Assembly: GCA_943331295.2 (NCBI GenBank)
Contig: CALQLA020000052.1
Coordinates: 1 to 34,259 of the forward strand
DNA length: 34,259 nucleotides
Reading direction: 5' to 3'
DNA from: Bordetella parapertussis
GTDB lineage: Bacteria; Pseudomonadota; Gammaproteobacteria; Burkholderiales; Casimicrobiaceae
Numbering within the stretch: position 1 is the stretch's first letter; every line of letters begins with the position of its first letter. Below the pieces are notes generated by a model. That model ran no database searches. It saw nothing but the letters and a program-made list of their open reading frames with translations, and was not told the DNA's origin. Of the stretch, positions 16,516-28,922 are shown one piece after another. The position numbers were made by a program, and so were the translations under genes.

Positions 16516-17537
16516 TCATCGACTGCCACGGCCACTACACCACCGCGCCCAGGGCGCTGGAGGACTGGCGCAACCGGCAGGTCGCCGGACTCAAGGACCC
16601 GTCGGTGGCGCCCAGGGCCTCCGAGCTCGTCGTCAGCGACGACGACCTGCGCGAGAGCATCGAGGTCAACCAGCTCGCCAAGATGAAGGAGCGCGGCAGC
16701 GACCTCACCATCTTCTCGCCGCGCGCGAGCTTCATGGCGCATCACATCGGCACGTTCGGGACGAGCGCCGCGTGGGCTGCGATCTGCAACGAGCTCTGCC
16801 ACCGCGTGAGCCGGCTCTTTCCCGACAACTTCATCGGCGCGGCGATGCTGCCGCAGTCGCCGGGCGTGGACCCCGCGACCTGCATTCCCGAGCTCGAGAA
16901 GTGCGTGCAGGAGTACGGGTTCGTCGCGATCAACCTGAACCCGGACCCGTCCGGCGGCCACTGGACGTCGCCGCCGCTGTCCGACCGCCACTGGTACCCG
17001 CTCTACGAGAAGATGGTCGAGTACGACATCCCGGCGATGATCCACGTCAGCACGAGCTGCAACGCGTGCTTCCACACCACCGGCGCGCACTACCTCAACG
17101 CCGACACCACGGCGTTCATGCAGTGCCTCACCGCCGACCTGTTCCGGGATTTCCCGACGCTCAGGTTCGTGATCCCGCACGGCGGCGGCGCAGTGCCCTA
17201 CCACTGGGGCCGCTTCCGCGGGCTGGCCCAGGAGATGAAGAAGCCGCTGCTGAAGGACCACCTGCTGAACAACATCTTCTTCGACACCTGCGTCTACCAC
17301 CAGCCGGGCATCGACCTCCTGACCAAGGTGATCCCGGTGGACAACGTGCTGTTTGCCTCGGAGATGATCGGCGCGGTGCGCGGCATCGACCCCGAGACCG
17401 GCTTCCACTACGACGACACGAAGCGCTACATCGAGGCCGCCGCGCTGACGCCGGCCGAGCGGCACCAGATCTTCGAAGGCAACGCGCGGCGCGTGTATCC
17501 TCGCCTCGATGCGGCGCTGCGGAAGAGGGGGAAATAG
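16512..17537 (+). CDS. ligJ: 4-oxalomesaconate hydratase, amidohydrolase family
   Basis: Starting at GTG 16512, overlapping the stop of the previous gene, the product has 341 residues, the expected LigJ length. It opens [13 protein letters not shown], giving the metal-binding HxH of the amidohydrolase superfamily, and continues with [37 protein letters not shown] and [19 protein letters not shown], segments I associate with LigJ. It adds water to 4-oxalomesaconate to give 4-carboxy-4-hydroxy-2-oxoadipate in the protocatechuate 4,5-cleavage route. Its TAG stop (17535-17537) is two bases before the ATG of a repeat-encoded mini-ORF that lies between it and ligK. Confidence 0.93.
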   Translation: MIIDCHGHYTTAPRALEDWRNRQVAGLKDPSVAPRASELVVSDDDLRESIEVNQLAKMKERGSDLTIFSPRASFMAHHIGTFGTSAAWAAICNELCHRVSRLFPDNFIGAAMLPQSPGVDPATCIPELEKCVQEYGFVAINLNPDPSGGHWTSPPLSDRHWYPLYEKMVEYDIPAMIHVSTSCNACFHTTGAHYLNADTTAFMQCLTADLFRDFPTLRFVIPHGGGAVPYHWGRFRGLAQEMKKPLLKDHLLNNIFFDTCVYHQPGIDLLTKVIPVDNVLFASEMIGAVRGIDPETGFHYDDTKRYIEAAALTPAERHQIFEGNARRVYPRLDAALRKRGK

Positions 17538-17539
17538 AG

Positions 17540-17638
17540 ATGAGCGCTGCCGGGCCGTCTCAAGGCGATCATCGCGCCCCCTCAGGGTGCAGTGCGGCGG
17601 CGCCAGCCGCAAACCTGGGGGCACCTCAATGGGCATGA
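17540..17638 (+). repeat. Repeat element with a 32-codon mini-ORF bridging ligJ and ligK
   Basis: The element starts ATGAGCGCTGCCGGGCCG, closely matching the element at 19777 and more distantly the array at 4513. It encodes [17 protein letters not shown] and so on, 32 codons, to a TGA at 17636-17638 that overlaps an in-frame ligK ATG at 17635 (ATGA). A GGGGG run (17617-17621), seven bases before ATG 17629, can serve as the ligK ribosome site. I read it as a repeat that supplies a translational bridge, not as a gene for a functional peptide. Confidence 0.7.
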
Positions 17639-18318
17639 ACAACCTCGGCATCGTCAGGCGCAACATCGTGCGCGCCGACCGGGCGGCAGTGGACAAGCTC
17701 GCGCGCTTCGGCGTCGCCACCATCCACGAGGCGATGGGCCGCGTGGGGCTGATGAAGACCTACATGCGCCCGATCTACCCCGGCGCGCGCCTCTGCGGCA
17801 CCGCGCTCACGGTGCTGCTGCAGCCCGGCGACAACTGGATGCTGCACGTGGCTGCCGGGGAGATCCGCGAAGGCGACGTGGTGCTGGCGGCATGCACCAC
17901 CGACAACGACGACGGATTCTTCGGCGACCTGCTCGCCACCAGCTTCCGCGCCCGCGGGGCGGTGGGGCTGGTGATCGACGGCGGCGTGCGCGATGTCAAG
18001 GACCTCACCGCGATGTCGTTCCCGGTGTTCTCGCGCGGCATCGGCGCCCGGGGCACGGTGAAGTCGACGTTGGGCTCGGTCAACATCCCGGTGGTGTGCG
18101 CCGGTGCGCTGGTGAACCCGGGCGACGTCGTGATCGCCGACGACGACGGCGTGGTGGTGGTGCCCGCCGCGGTCGCGCAGATGGCGGCCGACGCGGCGGA
18201 AGCGCGCGAGGCGAACGAGGCCGACAAGCGGCAGAAGCTCGCCGCCGGCGTGCTCGGGCTCGACATCTACAACATGCGCGAGCCGCTGGCCCGGGCCGGC
18301 CTCAAGTACATCGACTGA
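17629..18318 (+). CDS. ligK: 4-carboxy-4-hydroxy-2-oxoadipate aldolase (RraA-like fold)
   Basis: The 229-aa protein has the class II aldolase/RraA pattern: [25 protein letters not shown] near 20, [32 protein letters not shown] near 90-120 with the metal- and pyruvate-binding GGVRD, and [17 protein letters not shown] near 165. It splits 4-carboxy-4-hydroxy-2-oxoadipate into pyruvate and oxaloacetate, the last step of the pathway. Start 17629 has a GGGGG run seven bases upstream; ATG 17635 (227 aa) overlaps the stop of the preceding mini-ORF and is equally possible. Both starts depend on repeat-derived sequence. ligI begins 5 bp after its stop. Confidence 0.92.
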   Translation: MGMNNLGIVRRNIVRADRAAVDKLARFGVATIHEAMGRVGLMKTYMRPIYPGARLCGTALTVLLQPGDNWMLHVAAGEIREGDVVLAACTTDNDDGFFGDLLATSFRARGAVGLVIDGGVRDVKDLTAMSFPVFSRGIGARGTVKSTLGSVNIPVVCAGALVNPGDVVIADDDGVVVVPAAVAQMAADAAEAREANEADKRQKLAAGVLGLDIYNMREPLARAGLKYID

Positions 18319-18323
18319 AGTAA

Positions 18324-21650
<3,327 letters not shown>

Positions 21651-21697
21651 TGCCCGCCCCGCCCGTCCCAGACACCCAAGACCATCCCGGAGGAAAC

Positions 21698-22879
21698 ATG
21701 AAAAAGCCCTTCCACGTTCCGCGCCACCGCCTTCTGCAGCGGCTCACCGCAGGCGCGATGCTCGGCCTGCTGCCGCTGGCCGCACTGGCCGCCGACCCGC
21801 TCAAGATCGGACTGATCCTGCCGCTGACCGGCCCCTTCGGCTCCACCGGCAAGCAGATCGAGGCCGCCGCGCGGCTCTACATCGCGAAGAACGGCGACAC
21901 CGTCGCCGGCCGCAAGGTGGAGCTGATCGTCAAGGACGACACCGGGCTGGCCCCCGAGACCACCAAGCGCATCGCGCAGGAGCTGGTGGTACAGGAGAAG
22001 GTGAGCGTGCTGGCCGGCTTCGGCCTGACGCCGCTCGCACTCGCGGCCGCGCCGGTCGCCACCGAGGCGAAGGTGCCGATGGTGGTGATGGCCGCGGCCA
22101 CGTCGATCATCCCCAGCAAGTCGCCGATGATCGTGCGCACGGGCTTCACGCTGCCGCAGGTGACGGGCCCCATCGCCGACTGGGCCGCGAAGAACAGGAT
22201 CAAGCGCGTGGTCACGATGGTCACCGACTACGGCCCCGGGCTCGACGCGGAAAAGACGTTCGTCGCGCGCTTCAAGGCCGCCGGCGGCGAGGTCGTCGAG
22301 TCGCTGCGCACGCCGCTGCGCAACCCCGACTACGCGCCGTTCCTGCAGCGGGCGAAGGACGCGAAGCCCGACGCGCTGTTCGTGTTCGTCCCGTCCGGCG
22401 AAGGCCTCGCGGTGATGAAGCAGTTCGACGACCGCGGCCTGAAGCAGGCAGGCGTCCGCCTGATCGGCACCGGCGACGTCACCGACGACGACCTGCTGGA
22501 GAGCATGGGCGCGCCGGCCGTCGGCGTCATCACGTCGTTCCACTACTCCGCGGCGCACGATTCGCCGGAGAACAAGGCGTATGTCGACGGCTTCATGAAG
22601 GCCAACAACGGCCTGCGCCCGAACTTCCACTCCGTCGGCGGCTACGACGGCATGCACCTGATCTACGAGGCGGTGAAGAAGGCCGGCCCGACGGCCGGCG
22701 GCGAGCAGCTGGTCGAGGCGATGAAGGGCATGAAGTGGACGAGCCCGCGCGGCCCGATGACGATCGACCCGGCCGCCCGCGACGTCGTGCAGACGGTCTA
22801 CCTGCGCGAAGTGAAGATGGTCAACGGCAAGCCGTGGAACATCGAGTTCGACAAGGTCGAGAACGTCCGGCCCGACTAG
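21698..22879 (+). CDS. Branched-chain-type ABC importer, periplasmic binding protein (probably for an aromatic acid)
   Basis: The 393-aa product has a Sec signal peptide (LTAGAMLGLLPLAALAADP) and starts the mature part with LKIGLILPLTGPFGSTGKQIEAAARLYI, typical of LivJ-like periplasmic binding proteins. A strong GGAGGAAA ribosome site precedes ATG 21698. It begins the transporter half of the lig operon, 47 bp after ligC. Proteins of this family placed with aromatic degradation genes often bind aromatic acids rather than amino acids, so protocatechuate or a related acid is my inference. A REP-like half lies just after its stop. Confidence 0.9.
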   Translation: MKKPFHVPRHRLLQRLTAGAMLGLLPLAALAADPLKIGLILPLTGPFGSTGKQIEAAARLYIAKNGDTVAGRKVELIVKDDTGLAPETTKRIAQELVVQEKVSVLAGFGLTPLALAAAPVATEAKVPMVVMAAATSIIPSKSPMIVRTGFTLPQVTGPIADWAAKNRIKRVVTMVTDYGPGLDAEKTFVARFKAAGGEVVESLRTPLRNPDYAPFLQRAKDAKPDALFVFVPSGEGLAVMKQFDDRGLKQAGVRLIGTGDVTDDDLLESMGAPAVGVITSFHYSAAHDSPENKAYVDGFMKANNGLRPNFHSVGGYDGMHLIYEAVKKAGPTAGGEQLVEAMKGMKWTSPRGPMTIDPAARDVVQTVYLREVKMVNGKPWNIEFDKVENVRPD

Positions 22880-22894
22880 AGGCCGCTTTGCGCC

Positions 22895-22920
22895 CACGCT
22901 CAACCCGGGCTACGGGCCAC
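22895..22920. repeat. Single REP-like half element
   Basis: GCTCAACCCGGGCTACG occurs after the binding-protein gene stop and equals one arm of the inverted repeat at 11622-11638. It lies in the 52-bp gap before the permease gene and has no partner arm nearby. Confidence 0.55.
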
Positions 22921-22931
22921 ACGGTGGACAG

Positions 22932-23798
22932 ATGATCGGTAACTTCATCGGCGTGCTGTTCGACGGCATCGCCTACGGCAGCCTGCTGTTCGTGATCAGC
23001 ATCGGCCTGTCGGTGACGATGGGGCTGATGAACTTCGTCAACCTCGCGCACGGCGCGTTCGCGATGCTGGGCGGCTACGCCTGCGCGGTGCTGATGACGC
23101 GCGCCGGCGTCCCATTCCTGGCCACGCTGCCCGTCGCCTTCGCCACGGCGGCGCTGGCCGGCATCGTGCTGGAGCGCACGCTCTACCAGCGGCTCTACAA
23201 GGCCACCCACCTCGAGCAGGTGATGTTCTCGATCGGCCTCGTGTTCATGGCGGTGGCCGGCGCCACGTGGGCTTTCGGGCCGTCGCAGGCCGCGGTGCGG
23301 CTGCCCGGTTTCCTGCGCGGGCAGGTCAACGTCCTCGGCATCGACCTCGGCGCCTACCGGCTGTTCCTGATCGGCGTGGTCGTGGTGATCACGGTGGCGC
23401 TGCACCTGCTGCTGGTGCGCACGCGCTTCGGCGCGCAGGTGCGCGCGTCGGTGGACAACGCCGTGGCTGCCGCCGGGCTCGGCATCGACGTGAACCGCGT
23501 GTTCGGCGTCACGTTCGCGCTGGGCTCGGGGCTGGCCGGCCTGGGCGGCGGCCTCGGCATCGACGTGCTGGGGCTCGATCCCACGTTCCCGCTCAAGTAC
23601 ATGGTGTACTTCCTGCTGGTGGTCGCGATCGGCGGCGCCGGCACGATCAAGGGCGGGCTCGTCGCGGCGATGGTGCTGGGCATCTGCGACGTCGCCGGCA
23701 AGTACTACGTGCCGCAGGTGGGCGCGTTCATCATCTACTTCCTGATGGTGGTGCTGATGCTGCTGTTCCCCGCCGGCCTGTACGGGCGGCGGACATGA
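22932..23798 (+). CDS. Branched-chain-type ABC importer permease, LivH-like
   Basis: This 288-aa inner-membrane protein has about eight hydrophobic segments. GIAYGSLLFVISIGLSVTMGLMNFVNLAHGAFAMLGGY at the N-terminus and the later GLGGGLGIDVLGLDPTFPLKYMVYFLLVVAIGGAGTIKGGLVAAMVLG are the classic LivH features. It would pair with the LivM-like product encoded next, whose ATG overlaps its stop (23795). A GGTGGA ribosome site precedes its ATG. Substrate choice depends on the binding protein. Confidence 0.92.
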   Translation: MIGNFIGVLFDGIAYGSLLFVISIGLSVTMGLMNFVNLAHGAFAMLGGYACAVLMTRAGVPFLATLPVAFATAALAGIVLERTLYQRLYKATHLEQVMFSIGLVFMAVAGATWAFGPSQAAVRLPGFLRGQVNVLGIDLGAYRLFLIGVVVVITVALHLLLVRTRFGAQVRASVDNAVAAAGLGIDVNRVFGVTFALGSGLAGLGGGLGIDVLGLDPTFPLKYMVYFLLVVAIGGAGTIKGGLVAAMVLGICDVAGKYYVPQVGAFIIYFLMVVLMLLFPAGLYGRRT

Positions 23799-24778
23799 GC
23801 GGCAACGCCAGCGAACCGGCGCAACTGCCGAGCGCGCGCTGGCGCGCGCCGGAGATCGTGTTCTGGCTCCTTGCCGTCGCCGCGTTCTTCGCGTTTCCCG
23901 GCTACCGCGTGCTCGGCAGCCAGGTGCTGATCACCGGCCTCTTCGCGGTGACGCTCGATCTCATCCTCGGCTATGCGGGCATCGTGTCGCTGGGCCACGC
24001 CGCGTTCTTCGGCGTCGGCGCGTACGCGGCCGGGCTGCTCGCCGTCGCGGGCTGGGGCGAGCCGGTCAGCGGCCTCGTCGTCGCGGGCGCGGCCGGCGCG
24101 ATCGTCGGCCTCGCCACCAGCTTCCTCGTGGTCCGCGGTTCCGACCTCGCGCGGCTGATGGTCACGATGGGAATCGGCCTGATGCTCTACGAGGCCGCGA
24201 ACAAGGCGGCGTTCATCACCGGCGGCGTCGACGGCCTGTCGGGCGTGACGATGTGGAAGCTGTTCGGCGTGTTCCCGTTCGACCTCACCGGCAGCACCGC
24301 GTATCTCTACAGCCTCGCCGTGCTGTTCGTCGTGTTCGTCGTGGCCCGGCGCACCGTCAACTCGCCGTTCGGCCTGTCGCTGCGGGGCATCCGCGAGAAC
24401 GGCCGGCGCATGCCCGCGATCGGCGCGCCCGTCGTCCGGCGCCTCGTCACGGTCTACACGATCAGCGCGGCGATGGCGGGCATCGCCGGCGGGCTGCTCG
24501 CGCAGACGACGCAGTTCGTCGGGCTCGACGTGCTGGGCTTCCCGCGCTCGGCCGACCTGATGATCATGCTGGTGCTGGGCGGCACCGGCCGGCTGTACGG
24601 CGGGCTCGTGGGCGCCACCGTGTTCATGGTGGCGCATCACTTCCTGTCGGACATGAACCCGGTCTACTGGCAGTTCTGGCTCGGCCTGCTGCTCGTGATC
24701 GTGGTGATGTTCGCGCGCGGCGGCATCCTCGGCGGCATCGCGGCGCTGCGCGCGCGCAACGCGGGAGCGCAGCGGTGA
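23795..24778 (+). CDS. Branched-chain-type ABC importer permease, LivM-like
   Basis: The 327-aa membrane protein shows DLILGYAGIVSLGHAAFFGVGAYAAGLLA near residue 52 and SLRGIRENGRRMPAIGAPVVRRLVTVYTISAAMAGIAGGLLA near 200, both typical of LivM. MLVLGGTGRLYGGLVGATVFM near the C-terminus is the matching permease loop. It overlaps livH-like by ATGA and the ATPase gene by GTGA, so all transporter genes appear translationally coupled. Confidence 0.92.
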   Translation: MSGNASEPAQLPSARWRAPEIVFWLLAVAAFFAFPGYRVLGSQVLITGLFAVTLDLILGYAGIVSLGHAAFFGVGAYAAGLLAVAGWGEPVSGLVVAGAAGAIVGLATSFLVVRGSDLARLMVTMGIGLMLYEAANKAAFITGGVDGLSGVTMWKLFGVFPFDLTGSTAYLYSLAVLFVVFVVARRTVNSPFGLSLRGIRENGRRMPAIGAPVVRRLVTVYTISAAMAGIAGGLLAQTTQFVGLDVLGFPRSADLMIMLVLGGTGRLYGGLVGATVFMVAHHFLSDMNPVYWQFWLGLLLVIVVMFARGGILGGIAALRARNAGAQR

Positions 24779-25527
24779 CCGCCGCACTCCGCACGCAGGG
24801 CCTGTCGAAGGCGTTCGGCGCGTTCGCGGCGAACAGCGACGTGACGCTGTCGTTCCCGCACGGCGCGCGGCACGCGCTGATCGGCCCCAACGGCGCCGGC
24901 AAGACGACGCTGATCAACCTGCTGACCGGCGCGCTCGCGCCGACCTCGGGCGATGTCTTCCTCGGCGACGAGCGCATCACCGCGCTGCCGCAGCACGAGC
25001 GCGTGAAGCGCGGCATGGTGCGCACGTTCCAGATCAACACGCTGTTCCCGGGCCTCACGGTGCTCGAATCGACGGTGCTGGCGGTCTGCGAGCGCCACGG
25101 CACGGCCGGCGGCTGGTTCCGCACGGTCGCCTCCCGTCGCGAGGAGACGGACGAGGCCCGCGCGCTCCTCGCGACGCTGCAACTCGACCGCGAGGCGAAC
25201 ACGCTGACCTGCAGCCTGCCCTACGGCAAGCAGCGGCTGGTGGAGATCGCGCTGGCGCTCGCGACCCGGCCGCGCATCCTGCTGCTGGACGAGCCTGCGG
25301 CCGGCATCCCCACCGGCGAGAGCGCGGAGCTGTTCGCGGCGATCGCCGCGCTGCCGCGGGACGTCGCGATCGTCTTCATCGAGCACGACATGGACCTGGT
25401 CTTCCGCTTCGCCGAGCGGATCACGGTGCTGGTCGGCGGCCGGGTGCTCACCGAGGGCACGCCGGCGGAGATCGCGGCCGACGCGCGCGTGCGCGAGGTG
25501 TATCTGGGCGAGGCGCAGCATGGCTGA
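24775..25527 (+). CDS. Branched-chain-type ABC importer ATPase, LivG-like
   Basis: From GTG 24775 the product has 250 residues with Walker A GPNGAGKTT near 38 and Walker B LLLDEPAAGIP near 160. Its signature region reads SLPYGKQRLVEIALAL, the LivG variant rather than LSGGQ. VRTFQINTLFPGLTVLE is the Q-loop and EHDMDLVF holds the switch histidine. It would couple ATP hydrolysis to import through the two permeases, with the LivF-like ATPase as partner. It overlaps the following ATPase gene by eight bases. Confidence 0.92.
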   Translation: MTAALRTQGLSKAFGAFAANSDVTLSFPHGARHALIGPNGAGKTTLINLLTGALAPTSGDVFLGDERITALPQHERVKRGMVRTFQINTLFPGLTVLESTVLAVCERHGTAGGWFRTVASRREETDEARALLATLQLDREANTLTCSLPYGKQRLVEIALALATRPRILLLDEPAAGIPTGESAELFAAIAALPRDVAIVFIEHDMDLVFRFAERITVLVGGRVLTEGTPAEIAADARVREVYLGEAQHG

Positions 25528-26221
25528 GCTGCTCGTCGTCGACGGCGTCACTGCGGGCTACGGCGACGGCGTGGTGCTGGAGGACGTCTCGCTGGAAGTC
25601 GAGAGAGGGGACACGCTCGCGCTGCTCGGCCGCAACGGCATGGGCAAGTCCACACTGCTCGTCACGCTGATGGGGCTCACGCGGCTCAACCGCGGCAGCC
25701 TGCGCTGGCATGGCGCCGACCTCGCCGCGATGCCCACGCATCGCCGCTCCCGGGCCGGGCTGGGGTGGGTGCCCCAGGAGCGCTTCATGTTTCCCTCGCT
25801 CACCGTCGAGGAGCACCTGACCGCGGTGGCGCGGCCCGGGCACTGGACCGTATCGCGCGTCTACGAGATCTTTCCGCGCCTCGCCGAGCGGCGCGGCAAC
25901 TACGGCAACCAGCTGTCGGGCGGGGAGCAGCAGATGCTCGCGATCGGCCGCGCGCTGATGGTGAACCCCGAGCTGCTGCTGCTGGACGAGCCGATGGAAG
26001 GCCTCGCCCCGATCGTCGTCCAGGAACTGATGCGCGTCGTCCGCGACCTCGTCGTCGACAGCGGGATGGCCGTGATCGTGGTCGAGCAGCACGCCCGGCT
26101 CGCGCTGTCGCTCACGCGGAACGCAGTGGTGCTGGAGCGCGGCCGCGTCGTGCATCGCGGCCCCAGCCAGGCGCTGCTGGCAGACCCGGCGACCCTCAAC
26201 CGGCTGCTGGCCGTGTCCTGA
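25520..26221 (+). CDS. Branched-chain-type ABC importer ATPase, LivF-like
   Basis: This 233-aa ATPase has Walker A GRNGMGKST, VPQERFMFPSLTVEEHL as the Q-loop, the signature LSGGEQQMLAIGRAL near residue 133 and Walker B LLLDEPMEGLAPI near 153. The EGLAPIVV form after Walker B is usual for LivF. The ATG at 25520 lies eight bases inside the LivG-like gene. It ends the run of coupled genes that began at 21698, and the likely end of the lig transcript is here or after the hemerythrin-like gene. Confidence 0.92.
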   Translation: MAELLVVDGVTAGYGDGVVLEDVSLEVERGDTLALLGRNGMGKSTLLVTLMGLTRLNRGSLRWHGADLAAMPTHRRSRAGLGWVPQERFMFPSLTVEEHLTAVARPGHWTVSRVYEIFPRLAERRGNYGNQLSGGEQQMLAIGRALMVNPELLLLDEPMEGLAPIVVQELMRVVRDLVVDSGMAVIVVEQHARLALSLTRNAVVLERGRVVHRGPSQALLADPATLNRLLAVS

Positions 26222-26252
26222 CCCCTCGTGCCCGGAAAGGAGTGGCGGTGAA

Positions 26253-26837
26253 ATGAAGGCGATCGCGATCATCCAGGACGAGCACCGCGCGATCACGGCG
26301 GTGGTCGAGGGCCTGCGTCATCTCGTGGGCGAGATCGCCGCAGGGCACATGGCGGTCGACCACGCGCTGCTCGGCGCGCTGTTCGAGTACATCGGGCAGT
26401 TCCCGGAGCGCCTCCATCATCCGAAGGAGGACAACTACCTGTTCGCGTCGCTGCGCGTGCGCCGCCCCGACGCCGCGGCGCTGCTCGACGGCCTGCACCG
26501 GGAACACGAGGTCGGGCGCGAGCGCTTCGCCGAGCTGGTGGCGCTGTGGGAGCGGTACCGGGCCGATCCCGCCGCTTTGCCGGCCTTCGCCGAGGCCGTC
26601 GAGCGGTATTCGCATTTCCACTGGCGGCACATGCGGAAGGAAGAGGACGAGGTGCTGCCGCTGGCCGCGACAGCGCTGACGGCGGAGGACTGGGCGGCGA
26701 TCGACGCCGCGTTCGCATCGAACCAGGATCCGGTCGTCGGCGTGGCCGCCGGACGCGCCTTTCGCGAGTTGTTCCGCCACCTCGCGGCGATCATGCCGCC
26801 ACCCTATGGCGTGGGGCCAGCGACGCCAGCCCCATAG
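26253..26837 (+). CDS. Hemerythrin-domain protein
   Basis: The 194-aa protein carries the histidine and acidic pattern of a hemerythrin-like four-helix bundle: IIQDEHRAITAVVEGL near residue 6, FPERLHHPKEDNYLF near 51, LHREHEVGRERF near 78 and HFHWRHMRKEEDEVLP near 119. These residues would hold a di-iron site that binds oxygen, nitric oxide or senses iron or redox state. It lacks any membrane or signalling domain. It starts 31 bp after the importer genes with AGGAG upstream, and could be cotranscribed. A role in supplying or protecting iron for the oxygen-dependent LigAB is an appealing guess without direct support. Confidence 0.82.
   Translation: MKAIAIIQDEHRAITAVVEGLRHLVGEIAAGHMAVDHALLGALFEYIGQFPERLHHPKEDNYLFASLRVRRPDAAALLDGLHREHEVGRERFAELVALWERYRADPAALPAFAEAVERYSHFHWRHMRKEEDEVLPLAATALTAEDWAAIDAAFASNQDPVVGVAAGRAFRELFRHLAAIMPPPYGVGPATPAP
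26812..26834. terminator. Hairpin between two convergent genes, possible bidirectional terminator
   Basis: TGGGGC (26812-26817) pairs with GCCCCA (26829-26834) across an 11-base loop that can itself pair in part. It overlaps the 3' end of the hemerythrin-like gene and is just beyond the stop of the minus-strand secreted-protein gene. No T run follows. Confidence 0.3.
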
Positions 26838-26854
26838 CCCCCTTCCGACGCCTT

Positions 26855-27664
26855 CTACCGCCGCACGCCCCCGATCCGCGCCGCCGTCGTGCATTGCTCG
26901 CCGCCGGCGTCGCCGACGGCGCTCCAGCGCGCGGTGAATCCCGACGCCGTCTTCTCGATCTCGAAGATGTCGAACGAGATTCCCCGCGCGTTGTCGTCGC
27001 AGGGTCCGCGGCCGTTGGCGATGCGGCCCATGTGTCCTTCCTGCGTGTAGTTGCCGACGATCGTGCACGTGTAGTCGGCGATCAACAGCTTGACCGAGAT
27101 CGTGTTGTCTGGGGCGTGAACGATCTCGAAGTTCGCCGGCGTCTCGCCGTGGCCGTTGTTGGCCGGCGTGTTGCAGCCGGTGCGGTCGGTCACGATGCCG
27201 CCGAAGAAGGCGCCGCTGATGTTCTCGTATTCCCAGGTCTGGCGCGTCACCCGCTTCACTACGCTGGTTTCGCCGATGGTGTAGGACATCGTCGCGGACA
27301 GCACGCTGTCGGCATCGAACACCATCGTGCCGACCTTGCCGCCGGTCACCAGCGCCGGATTGAACGCGCCGCCGAACCACGGGCCCGACGCCGCGTAGAC
27401 GTCGCCGGCGAAGACGAGGTGCCCCGCGGACGACGAGGCCTGGTAGGTCACCGCCGCGACGAACCAGGTCGGCTTTCCGTCGGCACCATAGACGAAGAGG
27501 TCGACGAAGAGGGTGAGCCCCTGCTGCAGCACGGCGGCGCCCCAGCCCGACTCGGACGCGCTCCACCACTGGTCGGTGAGGTTGGTGCTGCCGGCGGCGC
27601 GGGCGGGGCCGGCGACGGCCACCGCGAGCGCGAGGGCGCAGATCAGGGTACGCAGCAAATTCAT
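26855..27664 (-). CDS. Secreted protein of unknown function with an N-terminal WW-SGWG motif
   Basis: The 269-aa product has a clear signal peptide ([19 protein letters not shown]). The mature part begins [48 protein letters not shown] have seen this Trp-rich motif, an ESG-W-G turn followed by G-PTW, repeated in extracellular proteins of proteobacteria, where its function is unknown. The rest is glycine- and threonine-rich and probably all beta. Four or more cysteines in the second half (TGCN, YTCTI, GPCDD, EQCTT) may form disulfides. It stands divergent from fba and convergent with the hemerythrin-like gene. Confidence 0.72.
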   Translation of the reverse strand: MNLLRTLICALALAVAVAGPARAAGSTNLTDQWWSASESGWGAAVLQQGLTLFVDLFVYGADGKPTWFVAAVTYQASSSAGHLVFAGDVYAASGPWFGGAFNPALVTGGKVGTMVFDADSVLSATMSYTIGETSVVKRVTRQTWEYENISGAFFGGIVTDRTGCNTPANNGHGETPANFEIVHAPDNTISVKLLIADYTCTIVGNYTQEGHMGRIANGRGPCDDNARGISFDIFEIEKTASGFTARWSAVGDAGGEQCTTAARIGGVRR

Positions 27665-27746
27665 GGTTTCACCGTAGGCAGGGGACGAGGGGGCGAGGCG
27701 CCCAGGCCTTGATTATGCCTGCCGGCGCCGCGCGGCGCCGCGAATG

Positions 27747-27773
27747 TTGCGGCGCGCCATTTTTACGTAGAAT
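27747..27773 (+). promoter_or_regulatory. Putative promoter of fba
   Basis: TTGCGG (27747-27752) and TAGAAT (27768-27773) are 15 bases apart, slightly short, with an AT-rich CATTTTTACG between. The aldolase ATG follows 28 bases after the -10 box. Confidence 0.4.
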
Positions 27774-27801
27774 GGTCGCTTACCTCGCCCGGAGAACCAG
27801 C

Positions 27802-28866
27802 ATGCCCCTCGTTTCGATGCGACAGCTTCTCGACCACGCTGCCGAGAACGGCTACGGACTGCCCGCCTTCAACGTCAACAACCTGGAACAGGTGCAGGCG
27901 ATCATGTCGGCCGCGGCGGAGACCGACAGCCCGGTGATCATGCAGGCCTCGGCCGGGGCGCGGAAATACGCCGGCGAGATCTTCCTCCGCGAGCTGATCG
28001 GCGCGGCGGTCGAGAGCTACCCCAACATCCCGGTCGTGATGCACCAGGACCACGGCCAGTCGCCCACCGTCTGCCTGCAGGCGATGCGCCTCGGGTTCTC
28101 CAGCGTGATGATGGACGGCTCGCTCGAGGCGGACGGCAAGTCGATCGCCAGCTACGAATACAACCTCGATGTGACACGCAAGGTCGTCGAGATGGCGCAC
28201 GCGATCGGCGTCACCGTCGAGGGCGAACTCGGCTGCCTCGGGTCGCTCGAGACCATGATGGGCGACAAGGAGGACGGCCACGGCGCGGACGGCAAGATGA
28301 CGCGCGAGATGCTGCTGACCGATCCGGACCAGGCCGCCGACTTCGTCAAGAAGACGCAGCTCGACGCGCTGGCCATCGCGATCGGAACCTCGCACGGCGC
28401 GTACAAGTTCACGCGCAAGCCCACCGGCGACATCCTGGCGATCGACCGGATCAAGGCGATCCACGCGCGAATCCCGAACACGCACCTCGTGATGCACGGC
28501 AGCTCGTCGGTGCCGCAGGACCTGCTGCAGATCATCCGCGACAACGGTGGCATGATGAAGGAGACCTACGGCGTGCCGGTCGAGGAAATCCAGGAAGGCA
28601 TCAAGCACGGCGTGCGCAAGATCAACATCGACACCGACATCCGGCTCGCGATGACCGCGGCGATCCGCAAGTACATGAACGAGAACAAGAGCGCGTTCGA
28701 CCCGCGCGACTACCTGAAGCCGGCGCGCGAGGCGGCGAAGCAGATCTGCAAGGCCCGGTACGAGCAGTTCGGCTGCGCCGGCATGGCCTCGAAGATCAAG
28801 CCGTTGCCGCTCGACGCGATCGCCGGCAAGTACAAGTCCGGCGCGCTGTCGCAGATCGTCAACTGA
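27802..28866 (+). CDS. fba: Class II fructose-1,6-bisphosphate aldolase
   Basis: The 354-aa product starts [30 protein letters not shown]. It shows [30 protein letters not shown] near residue 78 with the zinc-ligand histidine, [11 protein letters not shown] near 140, [11 protein letters not shown] near 198 and [10 protein letters not shown] near 232, followed by [19 protein letters not shown]. This is the class II (CbbA/Fba) zinc aldolase that splits or forms fructose 1,6-bisphosphate. The ATG at 27802 has a GGAGA ribosome site; the longer frame upstream is unsupported. In Burkholderiales fba commonly follows pyk directly. Here about 14.6 kb separates them, and it is followed by an unrelated minus-strand gene. 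Confidence 0.95.
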   Translation: MPLVSMRQLLDHAAENGYGLPAFNVNNLEQVQAIMSAAAETDSPVIMQASAGARKYAGEIFLRELIGAAVESYPNIPVVMHQDHGQSPTVCLQAMRLGFSSVMMDGSLEADGKSIASYEYNLDVTRKVVEMAHAIGVTVEGELGCLGSLETMMGDKEDGHGADGKMTREMLLTDPDQAADFVKKTQLDALAIAIGTSHGAYKFTRKPTGDILAIDRIKAIHARIPNTHLVMHGSSSVPQDLLQIIRDNGGMMKETYGVPVEEIQEGIKHGVRKINIDTDIRLAMTAAIRKYMNENKSAFDPRDYLKPAREAAKQICKARYEQFGCAGMASKIKPLPLDAIAGKYKSGALSQIVN

Positions 28867-28884
28867 TCGCCGCAATTCCGCGCC

Positions 28885-28906
28885 CCCGGGCTCGTCGTCG
28901 CCCGGG
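28885..28906. terminator. Hairpin after fba, possible bidirectional terminator
   Basis: CCCGGGC (28885-28891) pairs with GCCCGGG (28900-28906) around an 8-base loop, 18 bases after the fba stop and 16 bases from the end of the convergent NRAMP-family gene. It lacks a T run, which is common in genomes of this composition. Confidence 0.45.
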
Positions 28907-28922
28907 CTAGGAAGGTGCGCGC

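Noticed and set aside
21698..26221. Leucine/isoleucine/valine importer liv genes
   Set aside because: Family type is right, but the position inside the lig cluster favours an aromatic acid, so I did not assign liv symbols.
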